From: Nocardia mikamii NBRC 108933
Lineage (GTDB): Bacteria; Actinomycetota; Actinomycetes; Mycobacteriales; Mycobacteriaceae
Direction of reading: 5' to 3'
DNA: 58,068 nucleotides
Assembly (NCBI RefSeq): GCF_001613505.1
Contig: NZ_BDCM01000011.1
Coordinates: 1-58,068 of the forward strand
Position 1 is the stretch's first letter. Each line of letters opens with the position of its first letter. Of this stretch, positions 1-9,340 are shown in pieces. The notes under the pieces were generated by a model. That model was given only the letters and a program-made list of their open reading frames with translations. It was not told where the DNA came from and did not search any database. A program made the position numbers and the translations under genes.

Positions 1-39
1 GACGCCGTCTGCGCCGGCCTACTGCAAGCCGGCGAATGA
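1..39 (+). CDS. C-terminal end of an upstream gene (partial)
   Basis: Frame 1 is open from the window edge and reads DAVCAGLLQAGE before a TGA at 37-39. The residues and the C/G-rich third positions are compatible with the tail of a coding gene that begins outside the window. Twelve residues are too few to name a family. It could be a chance open stretch. Confidence 0.3.
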   Translation, partial: DAVCAGLLQAGE

Positions 40-192
40 ACACAGAACCCCATATGCCACCGGCACTCTTAACCCATGCGCCAGCTGGGCCTGCGGTTTA
101 CGACACCCATCGGCGTGATGCATCGATGTCAGGTACGCATGGGATCGTTGAGGGTCGGAAATCCAGTGAGGAGAAACTGGAACAACGACACG

Positions 193-492
193 GTGAAACA
201 AGGTCAGGCCCATACGGACGAGATCGCGCCCGGCTATGAGCAACTCGCGACAACTCTCGCCAACCTGATTGCCGATCTGCCCCGGATCCCGCTCAAGGAC
301 GACGATGCGGCTGAAGTCCGATCGAATGCCGAAACCGTTCTCGCCGAAGTGGTGAACGAAGAACCTGACCGCGGAGCCATCAAGCGCTACCTGACCATGA
401 TCAAGGGATTTCTCTCACCCGCCGCCGCTGAAATCTCCAAAGCCGCGACCGCCGAGAGCGCCGAACTCGCTCGCAAGTTCATTCATTCCTAG
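193..492 (+). CDS. small conserved-type alpha-helical protein, unknown function
   Basis: A 99-residue acidic, probably all-helical protein with no signal peptide or membrane segment. I chose the GTG at 193 because the residues from VKQGQ onward look like real protein and those upstream do not. An in-frame ATG at 139 is the alternative, and neither has a well-spaced ribosome binding site. The middle (AETVLAEVVNEEPDRGAIKR) followed by a short helical tail resembles small C-terminal helical domains I associate with actinobacterial accessory proteins, but I cannot name the family. The segment is visibly less GC-rich than the core genes downstream and lies beside broken tRNA genes, which suggests horizontally acquired DNA. 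Confidence 0.55.
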   Translation: MKQGQAHTDEIAPGYEQLATTLANLIADLPRIPLKDDDAAEVRSNAETVLAEVVNEEPDRGAIKRYLTMIKGFLSPAAAEISKAATAESAELARKFIHS

Positions 493-560
493 GGGGAATC
501 AGCCTTCTGATCTCTAGCGCCGGGCACAGCCGGTGGCCGCTGTATGAGAACCCCAGAAAC

Positions 561-597
561 GAGTGTGGGAAGCAGCAAATAGCTGCTTCCCACACTC
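561..597. terminator. perfect 16-bp inverted repeat, possible bidirectional terminator
   Basis: Arms 561-576 and 582-597 are exact reverse complements (GAGTGTGGGAAGCAGC on the left) around a 5-base loop. On the minus strand the hairpin is followed by GTTTCT, which is only weakly U-rich. It directly abuts the 5' half of a tRNA gene and may have replaced the rest of that gene. Confidence 0.5.
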
Positions 598-634
598 AGG
601 CCAGTCGGCTGCTCTACCGCTGAGCTACAGCCCC
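598..634 (-). pseudogene. 5' half of a tRNA gene (remnant)
   Basis: Read on the minus strand from 634, the sequence starts GGGGCTGTAGCTCAGCGGTA and continues through AGAGCAGCCGACTGG. This is a canonical acceptor 5' strand, a D-arm (GCTC/GAGC) and the start of an anticodon stem. The sequence then runs into the 561-597 hairpin. No matching T-arm or CAGCCCC acceptor strand follows, so the gene looks truncated in the anticodon arm. The isotype cannot be read. Confidence 0.55.
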
Positions 635-637
635 ACG

Positions 638-678
638 TGGTGGAGCTAAGAGGACTCGAACCCCTGACCCCCACACTG
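638..678 (-). pseudogene. 3' half of a tRNA-Ala-like gene with encoded CCA (remnant)
   Basis: The minus strand contains a good T-arm (AGGGG, loop TTCGAGT, CCTCT), then TAGCTCC, discriminator A and CCA. This is the usual 3' end of an actinobacterial tRNA-Ala. Upstream (679-720) there is no anticodon loop, D-arm or GGGGCTA acceptor strand. Only the 3' half is present, as expected for one attachment-site copy left by an element that integrates at a tRNA 3' end. Three bases separate its CCA from the next tRNA half. Confidence 0.6.
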
Positions 679-1052
679 GGGATCCAGTCTGTTCACAGGG
701 GCGAACCGCCGCAACTGACTGTATGCGTGCCGGTGCCCACGTCATCCAATATTTCGTCCTGGGCATTCTCGTCGAGGCAGGCTACTGGCCTATCTCAGAC
801 CGCTCCTGCACGGACAGTGTGACGCGTTTTGCGCTGCTGGTCCACTACTGCTCCTCGACACGTACACATCACGCACTCGCCACTCGCTCCGCCCGCCCAC
901 CGCCGGGGATACGCCAGAAGGCTCGGCGCTAGGACATGACAGCCGGCCGAGGAGTGATGCGGAACCGATCGATGAATGCCCCCGGACGTCACGGCCCCTA
1001 GCCCTCGATTCGCTTCGAAATCGCACGGAGATGGCCGAAATGACGCCCACCT

Positions 1053-1103
1053 ACAGGACGTCCACAGGACGTCGCAGGTCCACAAACAGCAACAAACAGC
1101 AAC
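1053..1103. repeat. short direct repeats upstream of ku
   Basis: ACAGGACGTC occurs at 1053-1062 and 1064-1073. ACAAACAGCA occurs in tandem at 1082-1091 and 1092-1101, followed by the first two bases of a third copy. The purpose is unknown; simple slippage products are the plainest explanation. Confidence 0.6.
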
Positions 1104-1175
1104 CGGCAACACTCATCAACAACCACGAACCCGCAGGTCGCGCCGCTTCGCCGGACAAAACCAACCGGTCATTAG

Positions 1176-1181
1176 TAGCAT
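1176..1181 (+). promoter_or_regulatory. -10 element of ku, leaderless type
   Basis: TAGCAT ends 6 bases before the ATG at 1188 and no Shine-Dalgarno sequence lies between them. Transcription would therefore begin at or next to the start codon. A GACAAA about 17 bases further upstream is a possible -35. Confidence 0.5.
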
Positions 1182-1187
1182 CGGCCT

Positions 1188-2147
1188 ATGCGGTCGATCT
1201 GGAAAGGTTCCATCGCGTTCGGGCTGGTGAATGTCCCGGTGAAGGTTTATACCGCCACCGAGGACCATGACATCAGGTTCCATCAGGTCCACGCCAAGGA
1301 TGGTGGGCGGATCAAATACGACCGGGTCTGCACGGTGTGCGGGCAGTCGGTGGCGTTCGCGGATATCGACAAGGCGTACGAGTCGCCCGAGGGTGACAAG
1401 GTGATTCTCACCGACGAGGACTTCGCGAAGCTGCCGGTGGCCGAGAAGCACGAGATTCCGGTGTTGCAGTTCGTACCCTCCGAGCAGATCGACCCGATCC
1501 TGTTCGACCGCAGCTACTACCTCGAACCTGATTCCACGACACCCAAGGCGTACGTGCTGTTGGCGAAGACGCTCGATCAGGTGGATCGGGTGGCGCTGGT
1601 GCATTTCACGTTGCGGCAGAAGACGCGGCTGGCGGCGCTGCGGGTGCGCGACGGGGTGCTGGTGTTACAGACGCTGCTGTGGCCGGACGAGGTGCGCGCG
1701 GCCGAATTCGAATCACTCGACGATGCCGCCGCACCGCGATCGCAGGAGGTCGCGATGGCGCAGACTCTGGTCGACAGCATGTCGGAGGATTTCGATCCCG
1801 ATCAGTACACCGACGAATATCAGATCGAACTGAAGAAGCTGCTCGACGAGGCCATCGAATCCGGATCCGACCGTGTCACCCGCCACGAAGAGGCCGAACC
1901 GGCGCAGATGGATGCCGAGGTGGTCGATCTGGTGGCCGCGTTGCAGCGCAGCCTCGAAGCCACCGGCCGCGGTGGGGAATCGGGCAAGTCGAGCCGGGGT
2001 CGCGCCTCGAAATCCGCCGGCAAGTCGACCGCGAAGGCGACCACCAAGCGGGCCGCGTCGAAATCCACCGGTACCAAATCGGCGAGCAAGTCGACGGCGA
2101 AGAAGGCGGCACCCAAGGCCACCAAGCAGACCCGCAAGGGAGCCTAG
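1188..2147 (+). CDS. ku: non-homologous end-joining protein Ku
   Basis: A 319-residue bacterial Ku homologue. Ku forms a ring-shaped homodimer that threads onto DNA double-strand ends and recruits LigD. The N terminus (MRSIWKGSIAFGLVNVPVKV) is the family hallmark, and the Ku core extends to about residue 250. The last 60-70 residues are a Lys/Ala/Ser-rich basic tail with repeated KSTAKKA-like units, as in mycobacterial Ku, where such tails promote DNA binding and sliding. No ligD gene lies in the window, so its partner must be elsewhere. The ATG is preceded by a leaderless-type promoter. Length and motifs are complete. Confidence 0.97.
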   Translation: MRSIWKGSIAFGLVNVPVKVYTATEDHDIRFHQVHAKDGGRIKYDRVCTVCGQSVAFADIDKAYESPEGDKVILTDEDFAKLPVAEKHEIPVLQFVPSEQIDPILFDRSYYLEPDSTTPKAYVLLAKTLDQVDRVALVHFTLRQKTRLAALRVRDGVLVLQTLLWPDEVRAAEFESLDDAAAPRSQEVAMAQTLVDSMSEDFDPDQYTDEYQIELKKLLDEAIESGSDRVTRHEEAEPAQMDAEVVDLVAALQRSLEATGRGGESGKSSRGRASKSAGKSTAKATTKRAASKSTGTKSASKSTAKKAAPKATKQTRKGA

Positions 2148-2331
2148 GCCGCGATTCCGGCGTCGTCGCCGAATCAGGCAATCGTGAGATATCCGACTGT
2201 TCGGCGCGCTCATCGCGCGCGGGTCGGCCATACTTTGGCGGGGCCTGGCGGTTACCGTACGGTGCAATCACAGTTCGACCCGGTCGGGGCCCGGATCGTC
2301 CCCGTACCACCAGCTTCCGGAGGAACCACAT

Positions 2332-3093
2332 ATGACCAACCCGTCGGACCCGAACGGCCCGTACGGCCAGCCGGGGCAACCGGGCTACGGGTATCAGCCC
2401 GCCGGCCCGCAGCCGGGCTACGGCGCACCCCCGCCGGGTTACGGCGCGCCGCCGCCCGGGTACGCCGCTCCCCCACCGGGTTACGGTACACCGGCTCCGG
2501 GATATGGTGCGGCACAACCGAATTACGGTGCGCCGGGGGCGGGCTACCCGCCGGCCGGGCCCGGATACGGCTATCAGCAACCGGGATTCGGCCCGCCCGC
2601 ACCCTACGCGCACTGGTTCGCGCGCGTCGGCGGGTATCTCATCGATGCGCTGATCGTGGGCGTCCCGCTGGCCATCTTGTACGGACTCGCGTTCGGGCTC
2701 GGCAGCAAGGACGTGGACTGCTCGTTCGACGACGACACCTACGGCTCCTCGTACTCCTACTCCACCAGTACGTGCACGAGCGGCGGCCTGACCGCCGTCG
2801 GCATCATCCTGGTGCTCCTGGCGATAGTGGTGGGGCTGGGCCTCGGGCTGTGGCTCATCTACCAGGAAGGCACCACCGGTCAGACGCCCGGTAAGAAGGT
2901 CGTCGGCATCCGCGTGATCAAGGAAGCCGACGGTCAGGTGCTCGGCTTCGGTATGGCCTTCGTGCGCAAGCTCTGCCACGTTCTCGACAACGCCCTGTGC
3001 GGCCTCGGCTATCTGTGGCCGCTGTGGGACGAGAAGAACCAGACCTTCGCCGACAAGATCGTCGGCACCATCGTGGTGCAGGCTCAGAAGTAG
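2332..3093 (+). CDS. RDD-family membrane protein with Pro/Gly/Tyr-rich N terminus
   Basis: A 253-residue protein in two parts. Residues 1 to about 88 are a low-complexity cytoplasmic tail built from [15 protein letters not shown] repeats. Residues about 90-250 are an RDD domain with the opening R-x-G-G-Y-L-I-D motif and three hydrophobic segments (about 98-120, 140-168 and 205-230). The stretch between the first two is acidic and Ser/Tyr/Cys-rich and probably extracytoplasmic. The T-P-G-K-K motif after the second segment is typical of the family. GGAGGAA at an ideal distance supports the ATG. RDD proteins have varied and mostly unknown roles, including ion or solute transport. A strong terminator follows, so the gene is probably monocistronic. 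Confidence 0.88.
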   Translation: MTNPSDPNGPYGQPGQPGYGYQPAGPQPGYGAPPPGYGAPPPGYAAPPPGYGTPAPGYGAAQPNYGAPGAGYPPAGPGYGYQQPGFGPPAPYAHWFARVGGYLIDALIVGVPLAILYGLAFGLGSKDVDCSFDDDTYGSSYSYSTSTCTSGGLTAVGIILVLLAIVVGLGLGLWLIYQEGTTGQTPGKKVVGIRVIKEADGQVLGFGMAFVRKLCHVLDNALCGLGYLWPLWDEKNQTFADKIVGTIVVQAQK

Positions 3094-3113
3094 CGTCGCT
3101 GCCCAGCGCTGTC

Positions 3114-3152
3114 ACGGCCCCGCGGTTCCCTCGACGGACGCGGGGCCGTTTC
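3114..3152 (+). terminator. rho-independent terminator after the RDD gene
   Basis: Arms 3114-3124 (ACGGCCCCGCG) and 3139-3149 are exact reverse complements and are followed by a short T run (3149-3151). It lies between two convergent genes. Confidence 0.75.
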
Positions 3153-3180
3153 GTGTGGTGAGCGCCGACGTCGGACGGCC

Positions 3181-4443
3181 TCACACACCCTTGGGCGCGT
3201 GAGAGGACATGAATCCGAACAGATAGCCCGCTACTCGCCGCATCTGAATCTCCTCCGCTCCCTCGGTGATTCGATAGCGGCGGTGGTGGCGGTAGATGTG
3301 TTCGAACGGCTGGTGGCGCGAATAGCCGAGGCCGCCGTACACCTGCATCGCGCGATCGGCCGCCTCACAACACAATCGGTTGGCCCAGTAGTTGCACATC
3401 GACACCTGCTCGGAGGCGGCGAAGGTGCCGCGGCGATCCATGGTCCACGCCGTTTTGTGGATCAGCGTGCGCAGCATCTCGCACTGGGTGTGCAATTCGA
3501 CCAGCGGGAACTGGATCGCCTGATTGTCGGCGAGCGCTTTTCCGAAGGGCTTGCGCTCCTTGGCATACGCCACGGCTCGGTCGATGCAGTATTGCGCCGC
3601 TCCGAGACTCGACGCCGCCTGGCGAATCCGGTTCTCGTTCAAGAAATGCTGGACGACCGCCAGCCCGCGGCCCTCGGGACCGAAGACGGCGTCGGCGCCG
3701 ACGCGCACGTCGCGCAGGGTGACGCGCCCGTGATCGGTGGGCATGTTGAAGGTCCACAGATATTCCTCGACCGTGAATCCGCGGGTATCGGGCGGGACCA
3801 GGAATGCGGTGATGCCGTTGCCGTCGCCCGCTTCGCCCGCGGTGCGCGCGAAGATCAGATCGGCGTCGGCGGTGTGAATGCCGGTATTCCAGGTCTTCTC
3901 GCCGTTGATCACCCAGCCGTCGCCGTCACGCACCGCGCGAGTGTCCATATGGGTGGCGTCGGAACCGTGTTCGGGTTCGGTGATGCCGAAGGCGAAGAAT
4001 TTCGTGCCCGCCGCCAGGCCCTCCACCCACTCCGCTTGCTGCTGCGGCGAACCGTATTCCAGCATCAGCAGCAGGCCCACATTGTTGGCGACCACGGCGT
4101 GTTCGTTCTGCAGATCGCAGTGCAGGCCCAGACCCCGGCGGGCGAGGTGTTCGCGAATGACGGCCATATCGAGATTGGTGCCGCCGCGGCCGCCGAATTC
4201 GGGCGGGAACGCGTAGCGGTAGTGCCCGGCGGCGTCGGCGCGGCGGCGGGTCTCGGCGAGCAGATTCTCCCAGTCGGCAGTAGGCAGCCCGCCGCGGTCC
4301 CAGTCGGTGCGTGCGTCTTCACGGCGGTGGTCGAAGAAGCGGATGTTGTCGTTCTCGCGTTCGAGCGGCACGATCTCGCGGTCGATGAAGCCATCCAGTT
4401 CGGCCAGATAGTCGCTGAGCTCGGAGGGTATGTCGAAATCCAC
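3181..4443 (-). CDS. acyl-CoA dehydrogenase
   Basis: A 420-residue FAD-dependent acyl-CoA dehydrogenase. It oxidises an acyl-CoA at the alpha-beta position and passes electrons to electron-transfer flavoprotein. An N-terminal helical domain is followed by the FAD-binding ITEPEHGSDA segment (about 155-165), a beta domain and the C-terminal domain with YAKERKPFGK. Near the end, Y-R-I-T-E-G-A-E-E-I-Q contains the glutamate at the usual catalytic-base position. The length is normal for the family. The GTG start has AGGAG five bases upstream. The closest subfamily is long-chain or branched acyl-CoA dehydrogenases with an extended N terminus; the substrate is unknown. It stands alone on this strand. 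Confidence 0.92.
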   Translation of the reverse strand: MDFDIPSELSDYLAELDGFIDREIVPLERENDNIRFFDHRREDARTDWDRGGLPTADWENLLAETRRRADAAGHYRYAFPPEFGGRGGTNLDMAVIREHLARRGLGLHCDLQNEHAVVANNVGLLLMLEYGSPQQQAEWVEGLAAGTKFFAFGITEPEHGSDATHMDTRAVRDGDGWVINGEKTWNTGIHTADADLIFARTAGEAGDGNGITAFLVPPDTRGFTVEEYLWTFNMPTDHGRVTLRDVRVGADAVFGPEGRGLAVVQHFLNENRIRQAASSLGAAQYCIDRAVAYAKERKPFGKALADNQAIQFPLVELHTQCEMLRTLIHKTAWTMDRRGTFAASEQVSMCNYWANRLCCEAADRAMQVYGGLGYSRHQPFEHIYRHHRRYRITEGAEEIQMRRVAGYLFGFMSSHAPKGV

Positions 4444-4563
4444 TGCTGCTCCTACCGTTTCGGCCGGTCCGGCGATTCGGCCCTCACGATATCGCGCAGC
4501 ATGTCTCCTCGGAGCGGGACGGACCCCGACATCGGTGATCGAGCGCGAAACAGCGGGAAAGAC

Positions 4564-4600
4564 GACGGCGGCCGACCTGCCGTGCAGGTCGGCCGCCGTC
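4564..4600 (-). terminator. terminator hairpin downstream of the DUF4189 gene
   Basis: Perfect 16-bp arms 4564-4579 and 4585-4600 (GACGGCGGCCGACCTG and its complement) with a 5-base loop lie 13 bases beyond the stop codon of the minus-strand gene. There is no T run, as is common for high-GC terminators. Confidence 0.65.
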
Positions 4601-4612
4601 GGTTCGAAACGG

Positions 4613-5050
4613 TCAGTGCGCGTTCGCGGTGCAACTGGTCAGGGCGATGGTCGCCGGGCGCGGGCTCGCACTCCCCAGGTCGGGGAACGGCGGCGCGCTC
4701 GGCCCCAGGAAATCCCTCGCCTGCTTCTCCGCCTCGATCTGAGTCGGACCCCAGCCCACCGCGATCCGGCCGTCCGCTCCCTGGGCGACAGCACCGCAGC
4801 CGTTGCTGAAATCCAAGATGACGCGGCAGTCACCGCGACCGCAGTGCGCCCGAGCCGCGGCATCCGCGCTGGGCGCGTCGGCGAAGTTGGTGGCCGCGGC
4901 CACCACGCCGCTGCTGTCGGAGTAGGCGATCGCACCGTGCAGGTCACCGTCGGCCTGAGCCGAACCGGCGGCGCCGGCCACCGCGAAACCCGCACCGGCC
5001 ACCGCCGCGACGGCCGCCGAGCGGACACGCCGGGAAAACATAAGGGACAT
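4613..5050 (-). CDS. secreted DUF4189-type protein
   Basis: A 145-residue protein with an N-terminal signal peptide: basic MFSRRVRS, an Ala/Val/Gly-rich core, then a likely signal-peptidase site at AQA-DG. The mature part (GAIAYSDSSG, repeated small-residue motifs, four Cys that could form two disulphides, and GWGPTQIEAEKQA) matches the pattern of DUF4189 proteins. These are exported proteins of unknown function in mycolate-containing actinobacteria. I start at the ATG at 5050, which gives the cleanest signal sequence; a further ATG at 5041 is possible and a TTG at 5071 is unlikely. Confidence 0.8.
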   Translation of the reverse strand: MSLMFSRRVRSAAVAAVAGAGFAVAGAAGSAQADGDLHGAIAYSDSSGVVAAATNFADAPSADAAARAHCGRGDCRVILDFSNGCGAVAQGADGRIAVGWGPTQIEAEKQARDFLGPSAPPFPDLGSASPRPATIALTSCTANAH

Positions 5051-5149
5051 CCGTGAATCCACCCCGTTCAAGTCTGCGTACTGGACGCAGGCGATCCTGC
5101 TCCACAGCGACCCCGGATGTCCACTTCGCCCCCTACCCGGTGGCGAGAA

Positions 5150-5521
5150 TCAGACCGTGAAGCCCAGGGCGCGCAGCTGCTCGCGGCCGTCGTCGGTGAT
5201 CTTGTCCGGGCCCCACGGCGGCATCCAGACCCAGTTGATCTTCAGATCCTCCACCAAACCACTGCGCACCAGCGCGTTGCGCGACTGGTCCTCGATCACG
5301 TCGGTGAGCGGGCAGGCCGCGGAGGTGAGGGTCATGTCGAGAACGGCCACCTCCTCCTCGAGCCGCATCCCGTAGACCAGTCCCAGGTCGACGACGTTGA
5401 TGCCGAGTTCGGGGTCGACGACGTCACGCATCGCCTCCTCCATGTCCTCGAGCAACGCCACCTGCTCCTGGGAGAGTTCGGCCTCGGTGTTCGGCTGTTC
5501 GGTTGCCGGCGTCTCAGTCAT
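5150..5521 (-). CDS. sufT: iron-sulfur assembly factor SufT (DUF59/MIP18 family)
   Basis: A 123-residue protein, last gene of the suf operon. The DUF59 core carries DPELGINVVDLGLVY and the conserved cysteine in L-T-S-A-A-C-P-L-T-D, followed by VWMPPW. Family members help deliver or mature Fe-S clusters. The N-terminal 25 residues are acidic and Gln-rich. The ATG at 5521 is preferred: GGAAGG precedes it and it overlaps the sufU stop by 8 bases, implying translational coupling. An ATG at 5533 is the alternative. Confidence 0.93.
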   Translation of the reverse strand: MTETPATEQPNTEAELSQEQVALLEDMEEAMRDVVDPELGINVVDLGLVYGMRLEEEVAVLDMTLTSAACPLTDVIEDQSRNALVRSGLVEDLKINWVWMPPWGPDKITDDGREQLRALGFTV

Positions 5522-6011
5522 GACCTTCCCCATTTCCGGCGGACCCGTTGCCCATGGTCCGCTTGGTCTCTTCGGCCGAGGTTATCCGCACCACGGCATC
5601 CTTGAACGCCATCCAGCCCAGCAGGGCACATTTCACCCGGGCCGGATATTTCGACACACCGGCCAGCGCGATGCCGTCGCCGATCACGTCCTCGTCGCCT
5701 TCGACCGTGCCGCGGCTGGAGATCATCTCGCTGTAGGAGTCGACCACCTTCAGCGCCTGCTGCACGGGCTGGCCGATGACCTGATCGGTGAGGATCGAGG
5801 TGGCGGCCTGGCTGATCGAGCAGCCCTGCCCGTCGTAGGACACGTCGGCGACGTCGCCGTTGTCGTCGATGTGCACCCGCAGGGTCACCTCGTCACCGCA
5901 GGTGGGGTTGACGTGATGCACCTCGGCACCGAACGGCTCCCGCAGTCCGCGGTGGTGCGGATGCTTGTAGTGGTCCAGGATCACTTCCTGGTACATCTGT
6001 TCCATACGCAT
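5514..6011 (-). CDS. sufU: SufU sulfur-relay / scaffold protein
   Basis: A 165-residue SufU/IscU-fold protein. It accepts persulfide sulfur from SufS and passes it to the SufBCD scaffold. The three conserved cysteines and one aspartate that bind zinc are present: C38 and D40 in P-T-C-G-D-E, C64 in G-Q-G-C-S-I-S and C128 in V-K-C-A-L-L. The SufU-specific insertion between the second and third cysteines is present, which separates it from IscU. The last 15 residues are a Gly/Asn-rich tail. It follows sufS after 46 bases and overlaps sufT. Confidence 0.95.
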   Translation of the reverse strand: MRMEQMYQEVILDHYKHPHHRGLREPFGAEVHHVNPTCGDEVTLRVHIDDNGDVADVSYDGQGCSISQAATSILTDQVIGQPVQQALKVVDSYSEMISSRGTVEGDEDVIGDGIALAGVSKYPARVKCALLGWMAFKDAVVRITSAEETKRTMGNGSAGNGEGHD

Positions 6012-6057
6012 TGCGAAATCTCACGCCCCGTTCACTGGTCGCTCGCGCTCGCCGGAT

Positions 6058-8095
<2,038 letters not shown>

Positions 8096-8146
8096 TGCAT
8101 TCCTTCTGGGCTGGTGGAGGTTTCGGGCTGCCGGGACGCGACGGTG

Positions 8147-9340
8147 CTAGGCACCGATGGCGGCGAGTTCGGCCTCGATGGCCGACTCCAGCCGCTCCCG
8201 GATCTCGGCGACCGCGATCTTCTGGATGATCTCGTGGAAGAAACCACGCACCACCAGACGGCGGGCGGCATCCTCCGGAATTCCGCGAGCACGCAGATAG
8301 AACAGCTGCTCGTCGTCGAAACGCCCCGTGGCCGACGCGTGTCCGGCGCCGATGATCTCGCCGGTCTCGATCTCGAGGTTGGGCACCGAGTCGGCGCGCG
8401 CGCCGTCGGTGAGCACCAGATTGCGGTTGGCCTCGTAGGTGTCGGTGCCCTCGGCCTCGGCGCGGATCAGCACGTCGCCGACCCAGACGGTGCGCGCGTC
8501 GGGCTTGGCCGAGCTCGGATCGCCCTGCAGCGCACCCTTGTACAGCACATTGGACTTGCAGTGCGGCTGTGCGTGGTCGACCAGCAGGCGCTGTTCGAAA
8601 TGCTGCCCGTCGTCGGCGAAGTACAGGCCGAGCAGCTCGGCGTCGCCGCCGGGAGCGTCGTAGCGCACGGTCGCGGACAGCCGGACCAGATCGCCGCCGA
8701 GGGTCACATCGGTGTGCCGCAGAACGGCATCGCGACCCAGCTTGGCGTGATGCGCGGTGACGTGCACGGCGTCGTCGGCCCAGTCCTGAACCGCGACCAC
8801 GGTGAGCTTCGCGCTGTCGCCGAGGACGAATTCCACGTTCTCCGCGTAGGTTCCGCTGCCGCGCTGGTCGATGACCACCGTCGCGACGGCGAAATTGCCG
8901 AGCCGGATCTGCAGGTGACCGAAGGCGGTACTGCCCTCACCCGGGCCGGTGACCCGGACGACGACCGGACGCGCGACCTCGGTCTCGGCGCCGACCGATA
9001 CGACGGTCGCCTCCTCGAAGCCCGAATAGGCCTGGGCGGCAACACGATCGGTAGGCACCCCGCCCTCGCCGAGGCGGGCGTCGTCGCGACCGACGGTCTC
9101 GACGGTCACCCCGTCGATCACCGAGCCGTCGACGGCAGCGACCTCGATACCCGCCCGGCCGTCACGCACCGCGGTGCCGTCGTGCAGGCCACGCAGCCGG
9201 CGCAGCGGGGTGAACCGCCAGGCCTCGTCGTGTGCGGAGGGCACCTCGAAGGCGGCCACATCGAACGAGGCGAACAGCTCACCCTTGTTGACGGCCGGGA
9301 TGCGGGCCTCGCCCGCGACAGCCACATTCTCGACCGGCAT
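8147..9340 (-). CDS. sufD: Fe-S scaffold subunit SufD
   Basis: A 397-residue SufB/SufD-family beta-helix protein and partner of SufB in the SufBC2D scaffold. It is shorter than SufB and has the C-terminal core R-F-D-D-E-Q-L-F-Y-L-R-A-R-G with A-R-R-L-V-V-R-G-F. The ATG overlaps the sufB stop by one base (TGATG), so translation is almost certainly coupled. Confidence 0.96.
   Translation of the reverse strand: MPVENVAVAGEARIPAVNKGELFASFDVAAFEVPSAHDEAWRFTPLRRLRGLHDGTAVRDGRAGIEVAAVDGSVIDGVTVETVGRDDARLGEGGVPTDRVAAQAYSGFEEATVVSVGAETEVARPVVVRVTGPGEGSTAFGHLQIRLGNFAVATVVIDQRGSGTYAENVEFVLGDSAKLTVVAVQDWADDAVHVTAHHAKLGRDAVLRHTDVTLGGDLVRLSATVRYDAPGGDAELLGLYFADDGQHFEQRLLVDHAQPHCKSNVLYKGALQGDPSSAKPDARTVWVGDVLIRAEAEGTDTYEANRNLVLTDGARADSVPNLEIETGEIIGAGHASATGRFDDEQLFYLRARGIPEDAARRLVVRGFFHEIIQKIAVAEIRERLESAIEAELAAIGA

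Larger units (their letters stand above)
493..1187. other. 695-bp non-coding stretch with tRNA fragments and short repeats
   Basis: No open frame here has convincing coding character. The stretch holds a perfect hairpin (561-597), two tRNA-gene halves (598-678), short direct repeats (1053-1103) and the promoter of the Ku gene (1176-1181). Between about 690 and 1050 I see nothing recognisable. It reads as a decayed junction between accessory DNA on the left and the core chromosome on the right. Confidence 0.6.

Noticed and set aside
795..1112. Cys/Trp-rich minus-strand open frame between the tRNA halves and ku
   Set aside because: The composition is not protein-like, there is no ribosome binding site and no motif, and it overlaps repeats and the ku promoter side.
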